This document shows, piece after piece, positions 44,991-54,680 of a stretch of 64,000 nt of DNA. The stretch spans positions 372,001-436,000 of the forward strand of contig CAXULQ010000002.1 in assembly GCA_964251965.1 (NCBI GenBank), read 5' to 3'. Each line of letters starts with the position of its first letter. Within the stretch, counting starts at the first letter, position 1. Source of the DNA: Mucilaginibacter_A sp964251965. GTDB taxonomy: Bacteria; Bacteroidota; Bacteroidia; Sphingobacteriales; Sphingobacteriaceae. Under the pieces are notes generated by a model. The model was not told the DNA's origin, made no database searches, and was given only the letters and a program-made list of their open reading frames with translations. A program made the position numbers and the translations under genes.

Positions 44991-46257
44991 ATCTATTGAT
45001 TAGAAAAAACCCAAAGTCATTATAAGTTATTTCTTTACCAGTTGCAGTTGTACGGCCATGTTTTACTAAGATTATACCATCAATCGTTAGATATCTTTCC
45101 ATATTCGGATAGTCTAATTCAATGTTCATATAATATTCGCCATTTACAAAATTATCAGGTAATAGTAAATTATCTTTAAAGGAAAACCGTCCTGGTCCGA
45201 TGGTCACCATTTCTGCGTATAAATGAGCCGGGCTGTAAAACGAGACTAATACACCTTCTAAGGTAAAAATCTTAACTTCTATGTTTAGTTGTAATGCTTC
45301 ATTTGCAAAACCATTAATTTCAATTTCCAAATTATGGTCTTCAGTATTTAATTCAATCAAAGCATTTGGTTTTTGATTGATAAAAATATGATTGATTGCC
45401 AATGCTGCATGTTTTACTTTAATCAGTTGAGTTAAAGTTTTATGCTCTTTAAACGTGCCTTGTTCTTTATAAAAATGAATTGCATCTTCTACAGTGCCTG
45501 TAGTACCAATTGTTCCTTTGTCTAAAACAATACCTTTTTTACAAAGCTGTTTTACAGATGCCATGTTATGGCTAACAAAAAGTACTGTTCGGCCTTCTCC
45601 CTGGCTAACTTCCCCCATTTTCCCTAAGCACTTTTTTTGAAATTCTGCGTCGCCTACCGCCAATACTTCATCCACAATTAAAATCTCAGATTCCAAATGT
45701 GCTGCAACAGCAAAAGCAAGCCGGACATACATGCCAGATGAATATCTTTTAACAGGTGTGTCAACATAACGCTCTACGCCTGCAAAATCAACGATTTCAT
45801 CAAATTTCGAAGCAATTTCCCGCTTTCGCATTCCTAGAATTGCGCCGTTCAGAAATATGTTTTCACGGCCGCTTAGCTCCGGGTGAAAACCTGTGCCTAC
45901 TTCCAGTAAACTGGCTATCCGGCCTTTTACTTTAATTTCTCCGGTAGTAGGAGCGGTAACCCTGCTTAAGAGTTTTAATAACGTACTTTTTCCGGCACCA
46001 TTTCGGCCGATAATACCAATTGCATCACCTTGTTCAATTTGAAAATTAATATCTTTTAAGCTCCAGACTACGTCACTGCTTCCTTTTGTTGTGCGGTCAT
46101 TTGTTTCCCCAATTTTTAAATACGGATCTTCTTTACCGCGAACTCTGGCAAACCACCGTTCTAAATCTCGTGATATTGTACCTGTTCCGATCTGGCCTAA
46201 TTGATAAGCTTTGGATAGGTTGGTAACTTGGATAGCGGTAGGCATTCTATTTGACAA
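44965..46257 (-). CDS. wzt: Polysaccharide ABC exporter ATPase Wzt, copy 1
   Basis: The 430-aa product has an ATPase domain of about 250 residues (Walker A IGRNGAGKST, signature YSSGMYVRLAFAVAAHL, Walker B ILIVDEVLAVGD, switch VSHNMASV). A C-terminal Wzt-type beta-sandwich of about 170 residues follows, which in known systems binds the finished O-antigen terminus. The ATPase part is nearly the same as in the gene at 52165-53460, while the C-terminal part is different. Only one permease gene (Wzm, 55663) is seen, so the two ATPases may share it. Confidence 0.93.
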   Translation of the reverse strand: MSNRMPTAIQVTNLSKAYQLGQIGTGTISRDLERWFARVRGKEDPYLKIGETNDRTTKGSSDVVWSLKDINFQIEQGDAIGIIGRNGAGKSTLLKLLSRVTAPTTGEIKVKGRIASLLEVGTGFHPELSGRENIFLNGAILGMRKREIASKFDEIVDFAGVERYVDTPVKRYSSGMYVRLAFAVAAHLESEILIVDEVLAVGDAEFQKKCLGKMGEVSQGEGRTVLFVSHNMASVKQLCKKGIVLDKGTIGTTGTVEDAIHFYKEQGTFKEHKTLTQLIKVKHAALAINHIFINQKPNALIELNTEDHNLEIEINGFANEALQLNIEVKIFTLEGVLVSFYSPAHLYAEMVTIGPGRFSFKDNLLLPDNFVNGEYYMNIELDYPNMERYLTIDGIILVKHGRTTATGKEITYNDFGFFLINRYGKQRVGL

Positions 46258-46288
46258 TATTTTGATTCAATGTTGTTGGTTTTAGGAT

Positions 46289-47287
46289 TTAATAAGCTTC
46301 TCGACCAATTAATTTTTTAGTATGAAAAAATATAGAATTTACAATTGACGTGTTTCGGATGTGATTTAATAAATCTCTAACTTTCTTTGCCTTTCTTAAT
46401 CCAATTAACTTGGAAAGATTAAAAACGAGTGTATCATGAAGATTATACTCAATCGTAGGGTTATACATTTCCAATTTTGCTGATAGCACTAAATCCGGGT
46501 ATAAGTTTAAGCATTGGTAACTTACTTCAAAAAGGCTTTTGTCCACAGCCTCGTTGGCTTTGTTTCCCATTAGGTCAAACATAATTTTTTTATACGATTT
46601 CATAGACTCCAACAATGAAATCATGGCTCCTTTAGTTCTTCTGGTAGAAAGGCTGTTTGGGTTTCCGGCCCTATAATATGCCATTGCCTTGTCATCCATT
46701 ACTACACCTTTCGACGCGGCAATAATGCGATAGAAGTATTCTCCATCATCATTTAAAGACAAAGCTTCATTCCAAAATCCGGCCCGTTCGATCAAAAATT
46801 TAGATACCAGCCAGGTATGAGGGATCATATACGGACGGTTCATTAACCATTGTTCCTTATTAAAACATGTAGTTTCAATAAGATTGAAAGGCATCGTTTT
46901 ATATGTATTGTTAATATCAGTATTAAAATATCTCCAATTGCAGCCAATTAAATGATGTTCAGAATAATGTTTTAATGTATTTATTTGATGTTCAATTTTA
47001 TTCGGATGTAATATATCATCCGCGTCTAAGAACTGTATAAATTCTCCCTTAGCTAATCTTAATCCACGATTTCTTGCCGCACTCGCACCTTTATTTGGTT
47101 GACTAATTACAGTAGTGAATTCATTTTCAAATTTTTTTGCAACCCTAAATGATAAATCAGTGGAACCGTCATCGACAATTATAATTTCAATAGCAGTATA
47201 AGATTGATTTAGTACAGATTCAATTGTTTCCGAAATAAAATTTTCAGCATTATATAGAGGTATGATTATAGAAACTAAAGGCTGCAT
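46289..47287 (-). CDS. Glycosyltransferase family 2, paralogue of 48772-49782
   Basis: The 332-aa GT-A enzyme has VSIIIPLYNAENFISETIESVLNQ, IIVDDGSTDLS and the metal site QFLDADDILHPNKIE. A C-terminal helical part ends LIGREAY. It aligns over its whole length with the gene at 48772 (same LNDDGEYFYRIIAAS and LIGLRKAK segments), so the two are duplicates. Inverting transfer to the growing glycan is expected. It lies 31 bp upstream of Wzt copy 1. Confidence 0.9.
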   Translation of the reverse strand: MQPLVSIIIPLYNAENFISETIESVLNQSYTAIEIIIVDDGSTDLSFRVAKKFENEFTTVISQPNKGASAARNRGLRLAKGEFIQFLDADDILHPNKIEHQINTLKHYSEHHLIGCNWRYFNTDINNTYKTMPFNLIETTCFNKEQWLMNRPYMIPHTWLVSKFLIERAGFWNEALSLNDDGEYFYRIIAASKGVVMDDKAMAYYRAGNPNSLSTRRTKGAMISLLESMKSYKKIMFDLMGNKANEAVDKSLFEVSYQCLNLYPDLVLSAKLEMYNPTIEYNLHDTLVFNLSKLIGLRKAKKVRDLLNHIRNTSIVNSIFFHTKKLIGREAY

Positions 47288-47394
47288 TTAGAAGATAGAA
47301 CAAAAAATCTCATAATCCAATTAATAAGGCTTGTGATCAGTAGTGAAATTGTGTTAAAGGAATCTTATTTCAAACCCAAACTATGGTGTAAATA

Positions 47395-47919
47395 TCAGTG
47401 GAACCACCTGATATACGATGTCTGATAATCCAAATCAGTCCGCCTATTGGCCTTTAACTGCGCAGGTAACCCTGTATAGATACCAAATGCGATAGTAGAT
47501 TTAGTCAGTAAAGATTTTGCGCCGAGTACAGAACCTTCTTCCATTATAACACCTGGTAATACCATTGCATCTGATCCGATAAATACGTGATCTTTTATTA
47601 AAATTTCTTTCTGCCGGCCTAAACAATCCCTCGCGTGAATATCGTGATCGGCCGTAATTAAGTTAACACAAGGTGAAATTGAAACATTATCTTTAATCGA
47701 AATTCCGCCTCTGTTATCCATTCTGCAGTATTGGTTGACCGTACTGTTTTTACCCATATAAAATTCGGTTACTGCGGTGAACTTACAACCTAAATGAACA
47801 GAACTTCCTTTTCCGATTTGAAACTTCATAATGTTTTTGTAATAGAATAACCTTATAAAGTGAAATGGAATATAGGCTATAAAGAAATTGCAGAAGTATA
47901 CCTTGAAGTCATGCCGCAT
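47395..47919 (-). CDS. Hexapeptide-repeat acetyltransferase
   Basis: The 174-aa left-handed beta-helix protein has SVHLGCKFTAVTEFYMG at the start of the helix, catalytic His in ITADHDIHARDC and an IKDHVFIGSDAMVLPGVIMEEGSVLGA segment. It resembles WbbJ/maltose-type O-acetyltransferases of polysaccharide loci. Its start shares one base with the stop of the upstream GT2 gene. The N-terminal 25 residues include a short hydrophobic stretch (FFIAYIPFHFIRLFYY). Confidence 0.87.
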   Translation of the reverse strand: MRHDFKVYFCNFFIAYIPFHFIRLFYYKNIMKFQIGKGSSVHLGCKFTAVTEFYMGKNSTVNQYCRMDNRGGISIKDNVSISPCVNLITADHDIHARDCLGRQKEILIKDHVFIGSDAMVLPGVIMEEGSVLGAKSLLTKSTIAFGIYTGLPAQLKANRRTDLDYQTSYIRWFH

Positions 47920-48791
47920 TATATTAACCCTTGGGTAATTCTTTTTAAATACAATAAAAATATTTTAACATCAAACGTTTTGCGTCTTTTGAGTAAATTA
48001 CAATAGGTAATCAAGCTCCGCATCAAAATAAACGCATGTTGGTTACCAATTTTGGTTATTATGCTTTTTTGGTGATAGTGTAAAAAATCTTTTAAATAAG
48101 ATTTGAGTTCACCATTTGGATTGGAGGAATTGTTGCTGGAATGCTTTCTATAATAACCCCAAATTTTGCTGTCATCAAAGTAAACTTTTGCATTTGCTAA
48201 ATAACACCTATACCATAATTCTGCATCACAAATTTGGGTGTTTAAAAACAGTCTACCGTTGGGTAATTTTACTTTTTCCAATAAAGCCTTTTTTACCAAA
48301 GTGTAATTCCAATGAAAGGCACATTTTCCATAAACGTGCTCAAAAAGATTTGTTATTAAACCACCTTTTAAATTTACATGGTCCGGGTAAAGGTAAGTAT
48401 ATCCTGTTTCTGAAATTAAAACGTCAAACTTACCTGTAATAATATCTAAAGTAGGAGTAAGTTCAAAATGACGCAGAAATGTTTGTATTAGATCGGGTTT
48501 TATTAAATCATCTGCGTTAAATATGATAACAAAATCGCCAAGGGCTTTTTCGTATGCAGCATTCCAGTTATCACCAATGCCGAGGTTTTTTTTATTTCTA
48601 AAAAGTTTAACTTTCGTGTTTGACGAGTATGAATTGTTGACTAACTCCCAAGTTCCATCTTTGGAACAATCATCCTGAACAATAATTTCAATGTTTTGAT
48701 AAGTCTGGGCTAAGCAACTATTAATTGTGTCTTCAATATGTTCAACGGCATTATATGCAGGGATAATAATGCTAATAAGCAGGTCTTCCAA
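47919..48791 (-). CDS. Glycosyltransferase family 2
   Basis: The 290-aa GT-A enzyme has LISIIIPAYNAVEHIEDTINSCL, IIVQDDCSKDGT and the metal site IIFNADDLIKPD. Its start lies within the end of the upstream GT2 gene (20-bp overlap) and its stop overlaps the acetyltransferase start by one base, so all three are coupled. Specificity is unknown. Confidence 0.9.
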   Translation of the reverse strand: MEDLLISIIIPAYNAVEHIEDTINSCLAQTYQNIEIIVQDDCSKDGTWELVNNSYSSNTKVKLFRNKKNLGIGDNWNAAYEKALGDFVIIFNADDLIKPDLIQTFLRHFELTPTLDIITGKFDVLISETGYTYLYPDHVNLKGGLITNLFEHVYGKCAFHWNYTLVKKALLEKVKLPNGRLFLNTQICDAELWYRCYLANAKVYFDDSKIWGYYRKHSSNNSSNPNGELKSYLKDFLHYHQKSIITKIGNQHAFILMRSLITYCNLLKRRKTFDVKIFLLYLKRITQGLI

Positions 48792-49782
48792 GTGTAGTTT
48801 TAATAATATTGGTTAAACTTTTAATAACGCGAATCTGCTTAAAATTGTACAAAAATGTCCTAATGTGCTTAGCTTTACTCAAGCCAATAAATTGAGACAA
48901 CGAAGCGACTAATTTATCTTCTAATGGATATGTTCTATTAGGGTTGTACATTTCTGATTTACAGATATCCGCTAAATCCGCAAATTCGTTTAGACACCAG
49001 TAAGATAGAAGATAAAAAAATCGGTCCACAGAATCGTTCCCCCCGTCGCCAGCTACTCTACGAACTATTCTTTTGTACGATTTTATCGACCGAATCCACG
49101 ATAGCATTGCTTTTCTTCCGTTTCTGCTTGATAAGCTTGTAGAAACGAAAGACCTGTAATATGTTTCTGCTTTACGGTCAATTATTACTCCGGCCGATGC
49201 AGCTATGACGCGATAAAAAAATTCGCCATCATCATTTAAAGTCAATTCTTCATCCCAAAGGCCAGCTAAATCAATTAATTTTTTAGAAACAAGCCATGTA
49301 CTTGGAATCATCATTGGCCTTTTTATTAACCAGTCTACTTTATCAAAATATTGTACTTCCTGTGCTGTTTTTGGCACAACTTCTCCGTACAAATTGTCAA
49401 GACTTTTTACAAATCTTTGCCATGTTCCACCAATTAAACAAAGATCAGCAAATTGGCTTAAGGTACTGAGTTGACGTTCTATTTTTTGAGGATGAAGAAA
49501 ATCGTCTGCATCCAGAAATTGTATATATTCCCCCTTTGCCAGTGCAATTCCATAATTTCTTGCTGCACTTGCACCTTTGTTTGCTTGTTTTACAACTGTA
49601 ATTTGTTTGTTTTCATACTGCTTTGCAATTTTATATGAGCCGTCTTTAGAACCATCATCAACAATAATAACTTCAATGTTTTTATACGATTGCTGCAAAG
49701 TGTATTCTATAGTTTCCGCTAAAAAAGAAGCAGCGTTATAAACAGGTATAATAATGGAAACTAAGGGGTCATTTAAATTCAT
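48772..49782 (-). CDS. Glycosyltransferase family 2, paralogue of 46289-47287
   Basis: The 336-aa GT-A enzyme has VSIIIPVYNAASFLAETIEYTL, IIVDDGSKDGS and QFLDADDFLHPQKIE. It matches the 46289 gene from end to end, down to the C-terminal FIGLSKAKHIR and LGRPAY, but differs at many positions, pointing to an old duplication with divergence. Overlaps the following GT2 gene by 20 bp. Confidence 0.9.
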   Translation of the reverse strand: MNLNDPLVSIIIPVYNAASFLAETIEYTLQQSYKNIEVIIVDDGSKDGSYKIAKQYENKQITVVKQANKGASAARNYGIALAKGEYIQFLDADDFLHPQKIERQLSTLSQFADLCLIGGTWQRFVKSLDNLYGEVVPKTAQEVQYFDKVDWLIKRPMMIPSTWLVSKKLIDLAGLWDEELTLNDDGEFFYRVIAASAGVIIDRKAETYYRSFVSTSLSSRNGRKAMLSWIRSIKSYKRIVRRVAGDGGNDSVDRFFYLLSYWCLNEFADLADICKSEMYNPNRTYPLEDKLVASLSQFIGLSKAKHIRTFLYNFKQIRVIKSLTNIIKTTLGRPAY

Positions 49783-49972
49783 GTTATAGGTAACATTATT
49801 ACGAGAAAAATCAAATAGAAATAATATTAGATTGTCATTTTAAATACTTGGTGGTTAAAAATCAGTTCCAAAAGTAGGTTAAATATAAAATTATATTTTT
49901 CTTTTTTTTGCCCGAAGTTAGGCCAATATTTGAATGAATTATGTTATGATACATTGAAAAAGGAGCTTGATA

Positions 49973-51109
49973 TCAACTGCGATCTATAGTATTAAACAAT
50001 TTATTCAACTTTATAATATCTACTATAATATCTTTATCCTTACCAAGAGGGTCATAATTATCGGGATATTTTTTTCCTTCACCTATTAAATAGGAATAAT
50101 TAAGATTTAAGTGTGAAGATAAAATCCAATAGCAAGGATTAACCCACGCTGGCGAAAAAATATCAATAACTTTTGTTCCAGAGTTACAAAAAACAAGATT
50201 AGTTAACCCAGCACCATGAGGGGATACTATAAATTCTGCTTGAGAAAAAAGACGAGCTTGTTGAGAAACAGTATAGTTTTCAGCTTGTATTATTTCAAAA
50301 CCTTTCTTTTTTAAGAATATAATTAATTCAATTTCGTTTATTATTTTTCTGCCTTTTTTTCTTTGTAAGTATAGTTTTCTTTCTGGTTTTTTACTAATTA
50401 TTTCATCTTCAAAAAGTTCTCTTAAAAACCTACAGGCCTCTAACGAAGGGGCATCATTTGGAGAAACGTACGATGGGACTACAAGTTCTTCGGCCTGAAG
50501 GTGAAAATTATTAAATCCATTTGAACAAATAATTTTATTTTCGTCAATATTTAACTTTTTTAATAACTCCTTCTGAAATGCTAAGCCAGTATAGTCTAAA
50601 ACAAAATAATCAATCTTATTAAAGTATCCTGTTTTAATTAAAACCTCAATTCTTGGGATGATGTCGATCATCCAATGGTAATAAACGTGTGCGCCCGCAG
50701 CAGATGCAACTGCAACGGTTGCATTATTGCAAATTGGTTTTAAAATCCTCCCCACTTTAAATATAGAAAGTTCTTGAACTTTGTCATTGTAGTGTCTGCT
50801 TACCTCTTTAATTAGAATATTGTTTGCGTCTATTACAAAACCCTCGTTCCCCCAGATTCGTCCCTTTTTAAGGGTGGTAACAAATATTTCTGGATAGGAT
50901 ACTTCTTTTACAAACTCAAATTTCCAATGAAGCTTTTCGTCAAGAGTAACTGGTTGGGTAATCTTTCTTCTGTAGGGGTAAGAAAGTGTTTGTTTATCAA
51001 TTATCTCGTCATCTATTTTAGGCGTACCAAAAAATTGAAACTTTAAATTCAAATAGGTAATGACTGAAACTTTAATAGATTTTAAAAAGGTAGATAAATT
51101 CAAAAACAA
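49973..51109 (-). CDS. Glycosyltransferase family 61 (DUF563)
   Basis: The 378-aa product shows the GT61 core: VASAAGAHVYYHWMIDIIPRIEVL in the middle, then RKLYLQRKKGRKIINEIELI, AEFIVSPHGAGLTNLVFCNSGTKVIDIFSP. It is the better-conserved of the two GT61 proteins in the locus (the other is at 34306). The HWMxDxxPR segment is a family hallmark. A 190-bp spacer without visible genes follows it, and 130 bp precede it. Confidence 0.88.
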   Translation of the reverse strand: MFLNLSTFLKSIKVSVITYLNLKFQFFGTPKIDDEIIDKQTLSYPYRRKITQPVTLDEKLHWKFEFVKEVSYPEIFVTTLKKGRIWGNEGFVIDANNILIKEVSRHYNDKVQELSIFKVGRILKPICNNATVAVASAAGAHVYYHWMIDIIPRIEVLIKTGYFNKIDYFVLDYTGLAFQKELLKKLNIDENKIICSNGFNNFHLQAEELVVPSYVSPNDAPSLEACRFLRELFEDEIISKKPERKLYLQRKKGRKIINEIELIIFLKKKGFEIIQAENYTVSQQARLFSQAEFIVSPHGAGLTNLVFCNSGTKVIDIFSPAWVNPCYWILSSHLNLNYSYLIGEGKKYPDNYDPLGKDKDIIVDIIKLNKLFNTIDRS

Positions 51110-51239
51110 ATATATTTATAGTGCAAATATTCGCCGTGTACTATATAATAAATATACCAAATGGTTATGCTTTACTTACAGCATAACGCTTAGTTTACAG
51201 CATAAGTTGTAAAAATGGAGGTCGTGATATTGGTAATTT

Positions 51240-52127
51240 TCATATTTTAATCCAGTTGGGAAAAGCCAATTCAACCCTTTTATTTATATCTTCAGGAATA
51301 ACCCATTGTGAAGGAGCTATAACTATTTTTTCTACGTTTTTGTTAAGCATTGCTCCCCACCAACTAAAAGAACTGTTTGCTATGATATTATGCCGACATC
51401 TACGCATTAAATCGAGATCAATATAGTCAGCTTGACCCTCAACAAATATAGTTTCAGCATGAAAATTTGCGTTATCTTTTGCCCAATTTAAATCATCAGA
51501 AAAAATGTAGAAAGTAGGGGATTTAATTTTTTTTACAATTATATCTATGGCCGATTTGTAATAATCAATTGACTGAACTGTAAATAAACCGTCGTTTACA
51601 TAATCACCTCTTCGGATGTGTAGTGATACTGAATTTTTATTTTCTTCAATATCTTTTTTGTAAATGCTAATATAGTCTTCTTTCAAGGTCAATTCTTCTA
51701 AAATGTTTGGTGATAAGTTTTGAAAGTATTTATAGTGCTGCCAGTATCCGTTTAAATAAACTTTAGAAGTTACTTTAGATAAATCTTTATCATAAGTCCA
51801 CCATTCCATTTCTTCAAAATATCGCCTTTTATACCTAGGAACAATTTTCGCCGCTTTTAAATATAGTTTCGACATAAAGTTTTTTTTTAAATATCTGCCT
51901 ATGTAGCTTTTGATTTCGTTTTTATCAGCAATAGTAGCATTTATATTATAATGACCGAGTTTAAAAGACCTTGTTAATTGATCAAAAGCATAGGGTGTAT
52001 CAGAACTTTGAAAAAATGAAATATCTAATTTTAAAGGAACATTGTGAATTATAGATAAATGACGGCCTACTGCATACTGAAATAACTGGTTACCCAATCC
52101 ACTTATTGTTTTTACTATAACCATCAA
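51240..52127 (-). CDS. Alpha-1,2-fucosyltransferase (GT11), copy 2
   Basis: The 295-aa GT11 enzyme has TISGLGNQLFQYAVGRHLSI, GYWQHYKYFQNL, VSLHIRRGDYVND, SDDLNWAKDN and ANSSFSWWGAMLN. All regions needed for GDP-fucose binding seen in copy 1 are present. The second Met (52124) gives the same N-terminal spacing as copy 1 and may be the true start. It lies 37 bp downstream of Wzt copy 2; in copy 1's half the order is different, so the duplication was followed by rearrangement. Confidence 0.93.
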   Translation of the reverse strand: MMVIVKTISGLGNQLFQYAVGRHLSIIHNVPLKLDISFFQSSDTPYAFDQLTRSFKLGHYNINATIADKNEIKSYIGRYLKKNFMSKLYLKAAKIVPRYKRRYFEEMEWWTYDKDLSKVTSKVYLNGYWQHYKYFQNLSPNILEELTLKEDYISIYKKDIEENKNSVSLHIRRGDYVNDGLFTVQSIDYYKSAIDIIVKKIKSPTFYIFSDDLNWAKDNANFHAETIFVEGQADYIDLDLMRRCRHNIIANSSFSWWGAMLNKNVEKIVIAPSQWVIPEDINKRVELAFPNWIKI

Positions 52128-52164
52128 AAATGATATATTTTTAGTAAGTTTCTAAAAAAGCATT

Positions 52165-53460
52165 TTAACCCACCAAAAATTTATTGGCTATATTAATTAA
52201 CCCTGAAGGGTTTTCTTCCCAGTAGGGCGATTCTATGTTTGATTTTATTATCTCAAAGTTCAAAGTCAATTGTCCTTCAGAAGAATTACAAATCCACTTT
52301 TGATGGTGTAAGCTTATATGAATGCTAATAACATATTTTCCTGGCATTAATATACCAGTAGGAATTGTCGTATATATTTTATTATTTCCTGTTTTTAAGC
52401 TAGGCCATGAATTAGGTTGTAAATCAGTGGTTAAAGAAGTAAATAATATTCTATCGTTTTCGTCAATTAATTCGTATCCAATTTTTAGTGCTGGATTAAA
52501 TTCAGTTACATAGCCCTCTATCAGCAAATTTAGTTCTTTATCACTTTCTACTGTCATATCAGTGATTTCGGAGTGGTTCGAGTTCATTAGTGCTGTTTTC
52601 GTTATTGTAAAGCTGGAATCGGTATAAACATTATCTTTATTAATCCACGAAGTTTTTAGTTCTTTACTTTTATTTTCGGCCAAATAAGCGTTAACACACA
52701 AAGCAGCAGAACTGTTCAATTCTACTTTACCTTTATTTAATAATATACCTTTATTGCATAAAGTAGCAATAGAACTCATGTTGTGGCTAACGAACAATAC
52801 TGTCCGTCCTTCGCCCTTACTTACATCACCCATTTTACCCAGGCATTTCTTCTGAAATTCAGCATCACCAACAGCCAATACTTCATCTACAATTAAAATT
52901 TCTGATTCTAAATGCGCGGCAACGGCAAAAGCCAGTCGAACGTACATGCCGGATGAGTAACGCTTAACTGGCGTATCAATATACCTTTCTACACCTGCAA
53001 AATCAACTATCTCATCAAATTTTCTTTTAATCTCTTTTTTGCGCATGCCAAGGATTGCACCATTTAAAAAAATATTTTCCCTGCCGGTTAATTCTGGGTG
53101 AAAGCCCGTACCTACTTCCAGTAAACTTGCTATTCTGCCTTTTACCTTTATAGTTCCCGTGGTTGGAGAGGTAACACGGCTTAGAAGCTTTAACAATGTG
53201 CTTTTGCCTGCACCGTTCCGGCCAATAATGCCAACAGCGTCACCTTGTTGTATATCAAAACTAATATTGTTTAAACTTAATACTACGTCACTTGTACCTT
53301 TTACAGAACGGTCATTAGATTCTCCAATTATCATAAATGGATCTTCTTTACCACGTACTTTAGCGATCCAGCGTTCTAAATCTCGTGAAATAGTACCAGT
53401 TCCAATCGTACCTAATTGATATGCTTTTGAAAGATTTTCAACCTTAATGGCTGTTGACAT
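52165..53460 (-). CDS. wzt: Polysaccharide ABC exporter ATPase Wzt, copy 2
   Basis: The 431-aa product has an ATPase domain with Walker A IGRNGAGKST, signature YSSGMYVRLAFAVAAHL, Walker B ILIVDEVLAVGD and VSHNMSSI. It is almost identical to copy 1 up to about residue 245. The C-terminal domain (about 250-431) is unrelated at sequence level to that of copy 1, though still predicted all-beta. This pattern suggests that the two ATPases recognise different glycan ends, or that ATPase halves are kept alike by gene conversion. Confidence 0.93.
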   Translation of the reverse strand: MSTAIKVENLSKAYQLGTIGTGTISRDLERWIAKVRGKEDPFMIIGESNDRSVKGTSDVVLSLNNISFDIQQGDAVGIIGRNGAGKSTLLKLLSRVTSPTTGTIKVKGRIASLLEVGTGFHPELTGRENIFLNGAILGMRKKEIKRKFDEIVDFAGVERYIDTPVKRYSSGMYVRLAFAVAAHLESEILIVDEVLAVGDAEFQKKCLGKMGDVSKGEGRTVLFVSHNMSSIATLCNKGILLNKGKVELNSSAALCVNAYLAENKSKELKTSWINKDNVYTDSSFTITKTALMNSNHSEITDMTVESDKELNLLIEGYVTEFNPALKIGYELIDENDRILFTSLTTDLQPNSWPSLKTGNNKIYTTIPTGILMPGKYVISIHISLHHQKWICNSSEGQLTLNFEIIKSNIESPYWEENPSGLINIANKFLVG

Positions 53461-53519
53461 AGTTATGCAATTAATTGTAAATGTTGTTCTATTAATTTGT
53501 AAGCAGCAGTTATATTGTT

Positions 53520-54629
53520 TTATGTGTTTAGATACAAATGCAGATTTTTAAAAAAACCTTCCGGTGTAAAATAATCTTTCCAAATGTTCCTGATTTCTAC
53601 TTGTAGTTTTATGAAATCTTCTGGTGAAGTTTTGTTATGAAATTCTAATACTTTTTCTGGTATTTTGTGAATCTCACTTTCTTCTACCCATACACAATAC
53701 TTTTTCCAGTCTATAACAAAATCATAAGGTAAAACACAGTCTGTATTTATAAAAACCGGAATTCTTCCACAGCACAAAGCCTCAAAAAAACGGATAGAAT
53801 TATTACCATACCCCCTCACACAAAGAGTATAATCGCTATCTACTATGTTTTTCACGTAAGCTTCCCGGAAAGAATCGTTCAATTCTTTTACACCACCCGG
53901 GTACAAGCCGCCTACCGGGCCACCAAAACCAAAGTTAGAACGAATAATAAAATTGTTTTTAACTTTTTTGCTTTTAAATACTGCTAATAATGCCCTTACC
54001 CTATAAGAATGTGCTGATATTGAAGGGAAGAACTTCATCACCCCTAAGTAATTCATAAAAAGTCTAAATGCTTCTTTTATCTTATATTTTCCAAGTTTTT
54101 GCGCAAGGGGAGGGGCATATCCACAGAAGCCTATAATAGGTACATCTGTTTTTTTTCGCAACTGCAGCTCGTTGTTATAATACTTGTTTATAAAATCTTC
54201 AAAGAAAAAAGTAAATCCATGTTCATTACTTTTCCTTTTTGACTGATATAATGTGTTGCAAAAAATGATGGCATTTTTAATTTTAACATCAAAAAAATCA
54301 ACATCAGAACCTAAAAAAACAAAAGTTTGTTTACCACTTTTTTCGGCTTGATCAGAAAATGCTTTTATCTGTTCTTCAAATTCTATGTCATTTTTTTTCT
54401 CTGTGTATCTAATTGGTAACAGGCAAGCATCACTTTCATTCAAGGAAGTCAGTTCTATAAAATTCTTTCCTTCTTTTTCAAAAGTATCAAACCTACCAAT
54501 AGTAATATTTAGTTCAGGGTTTCTTTCTTTACTATCCTGGCCACAAAAGGGTACTAATAAATCAACCACAGGCTGATCTATTTTTAATAAATCAAGATCT
54601 GTATATAGTTTTAATTTATTTAAATCCAA
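53520..54629 (-). CDS. Exostosin-like glycosyltransferase (GT47-like), copy 2
   Basis: The 369-aa product has the exostosin-type core LCVRGYGNNSIRFFEALCCGRIPVFINTD and CVLPYDFVIDWKKYCVWVEE, as in the gene at 42159. The N-terminal half differs more. Both copies end with EGFF...LH/HQY. It lies between Wzt copy 2 and the GT25 gene and is co-transcribed. It contains an exact motif copy (54068-54079). Confidence 0.8.
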   Translation of the reverse strand: MDLNKLKLYTDLDLLKIDQPVVDLLVPFCGQDSKERNPELNITIGRFDTFEKEGKNFIELTSLNESDACLLPIRYTEKKNDIEFEEQIKAFSDQAEKSGKQTFVFLGSDVDFFDVKIKNAIIFCNTLYQSKRKSNEHGFTFFFEDFINKYYNNELQLRKKTDVPIIGFCGYAPPLAQKLGKYKIKEAFRLFMNYLGVMKFFPSISAHSYRVRALLAVFKSKKVKNNFIIRSNFGFGGPVGGLYPGGVKELNDSFREAYVKNIVDSDYTLCVRGYGNNSIRFFEALCCGRIPVFINTDCVLPYDFVIDWKKYCVWVEESEIHKIPEKVLEFHNKTSPEDFIKLQVEIRNIWKDYFTPEGFFKNLHLYLNT

Positions 54630-54680
54630 TTACTTATTTAATGAAGCTTTGTTAAAAATAGAATTTAATTTCTTGCTTTT

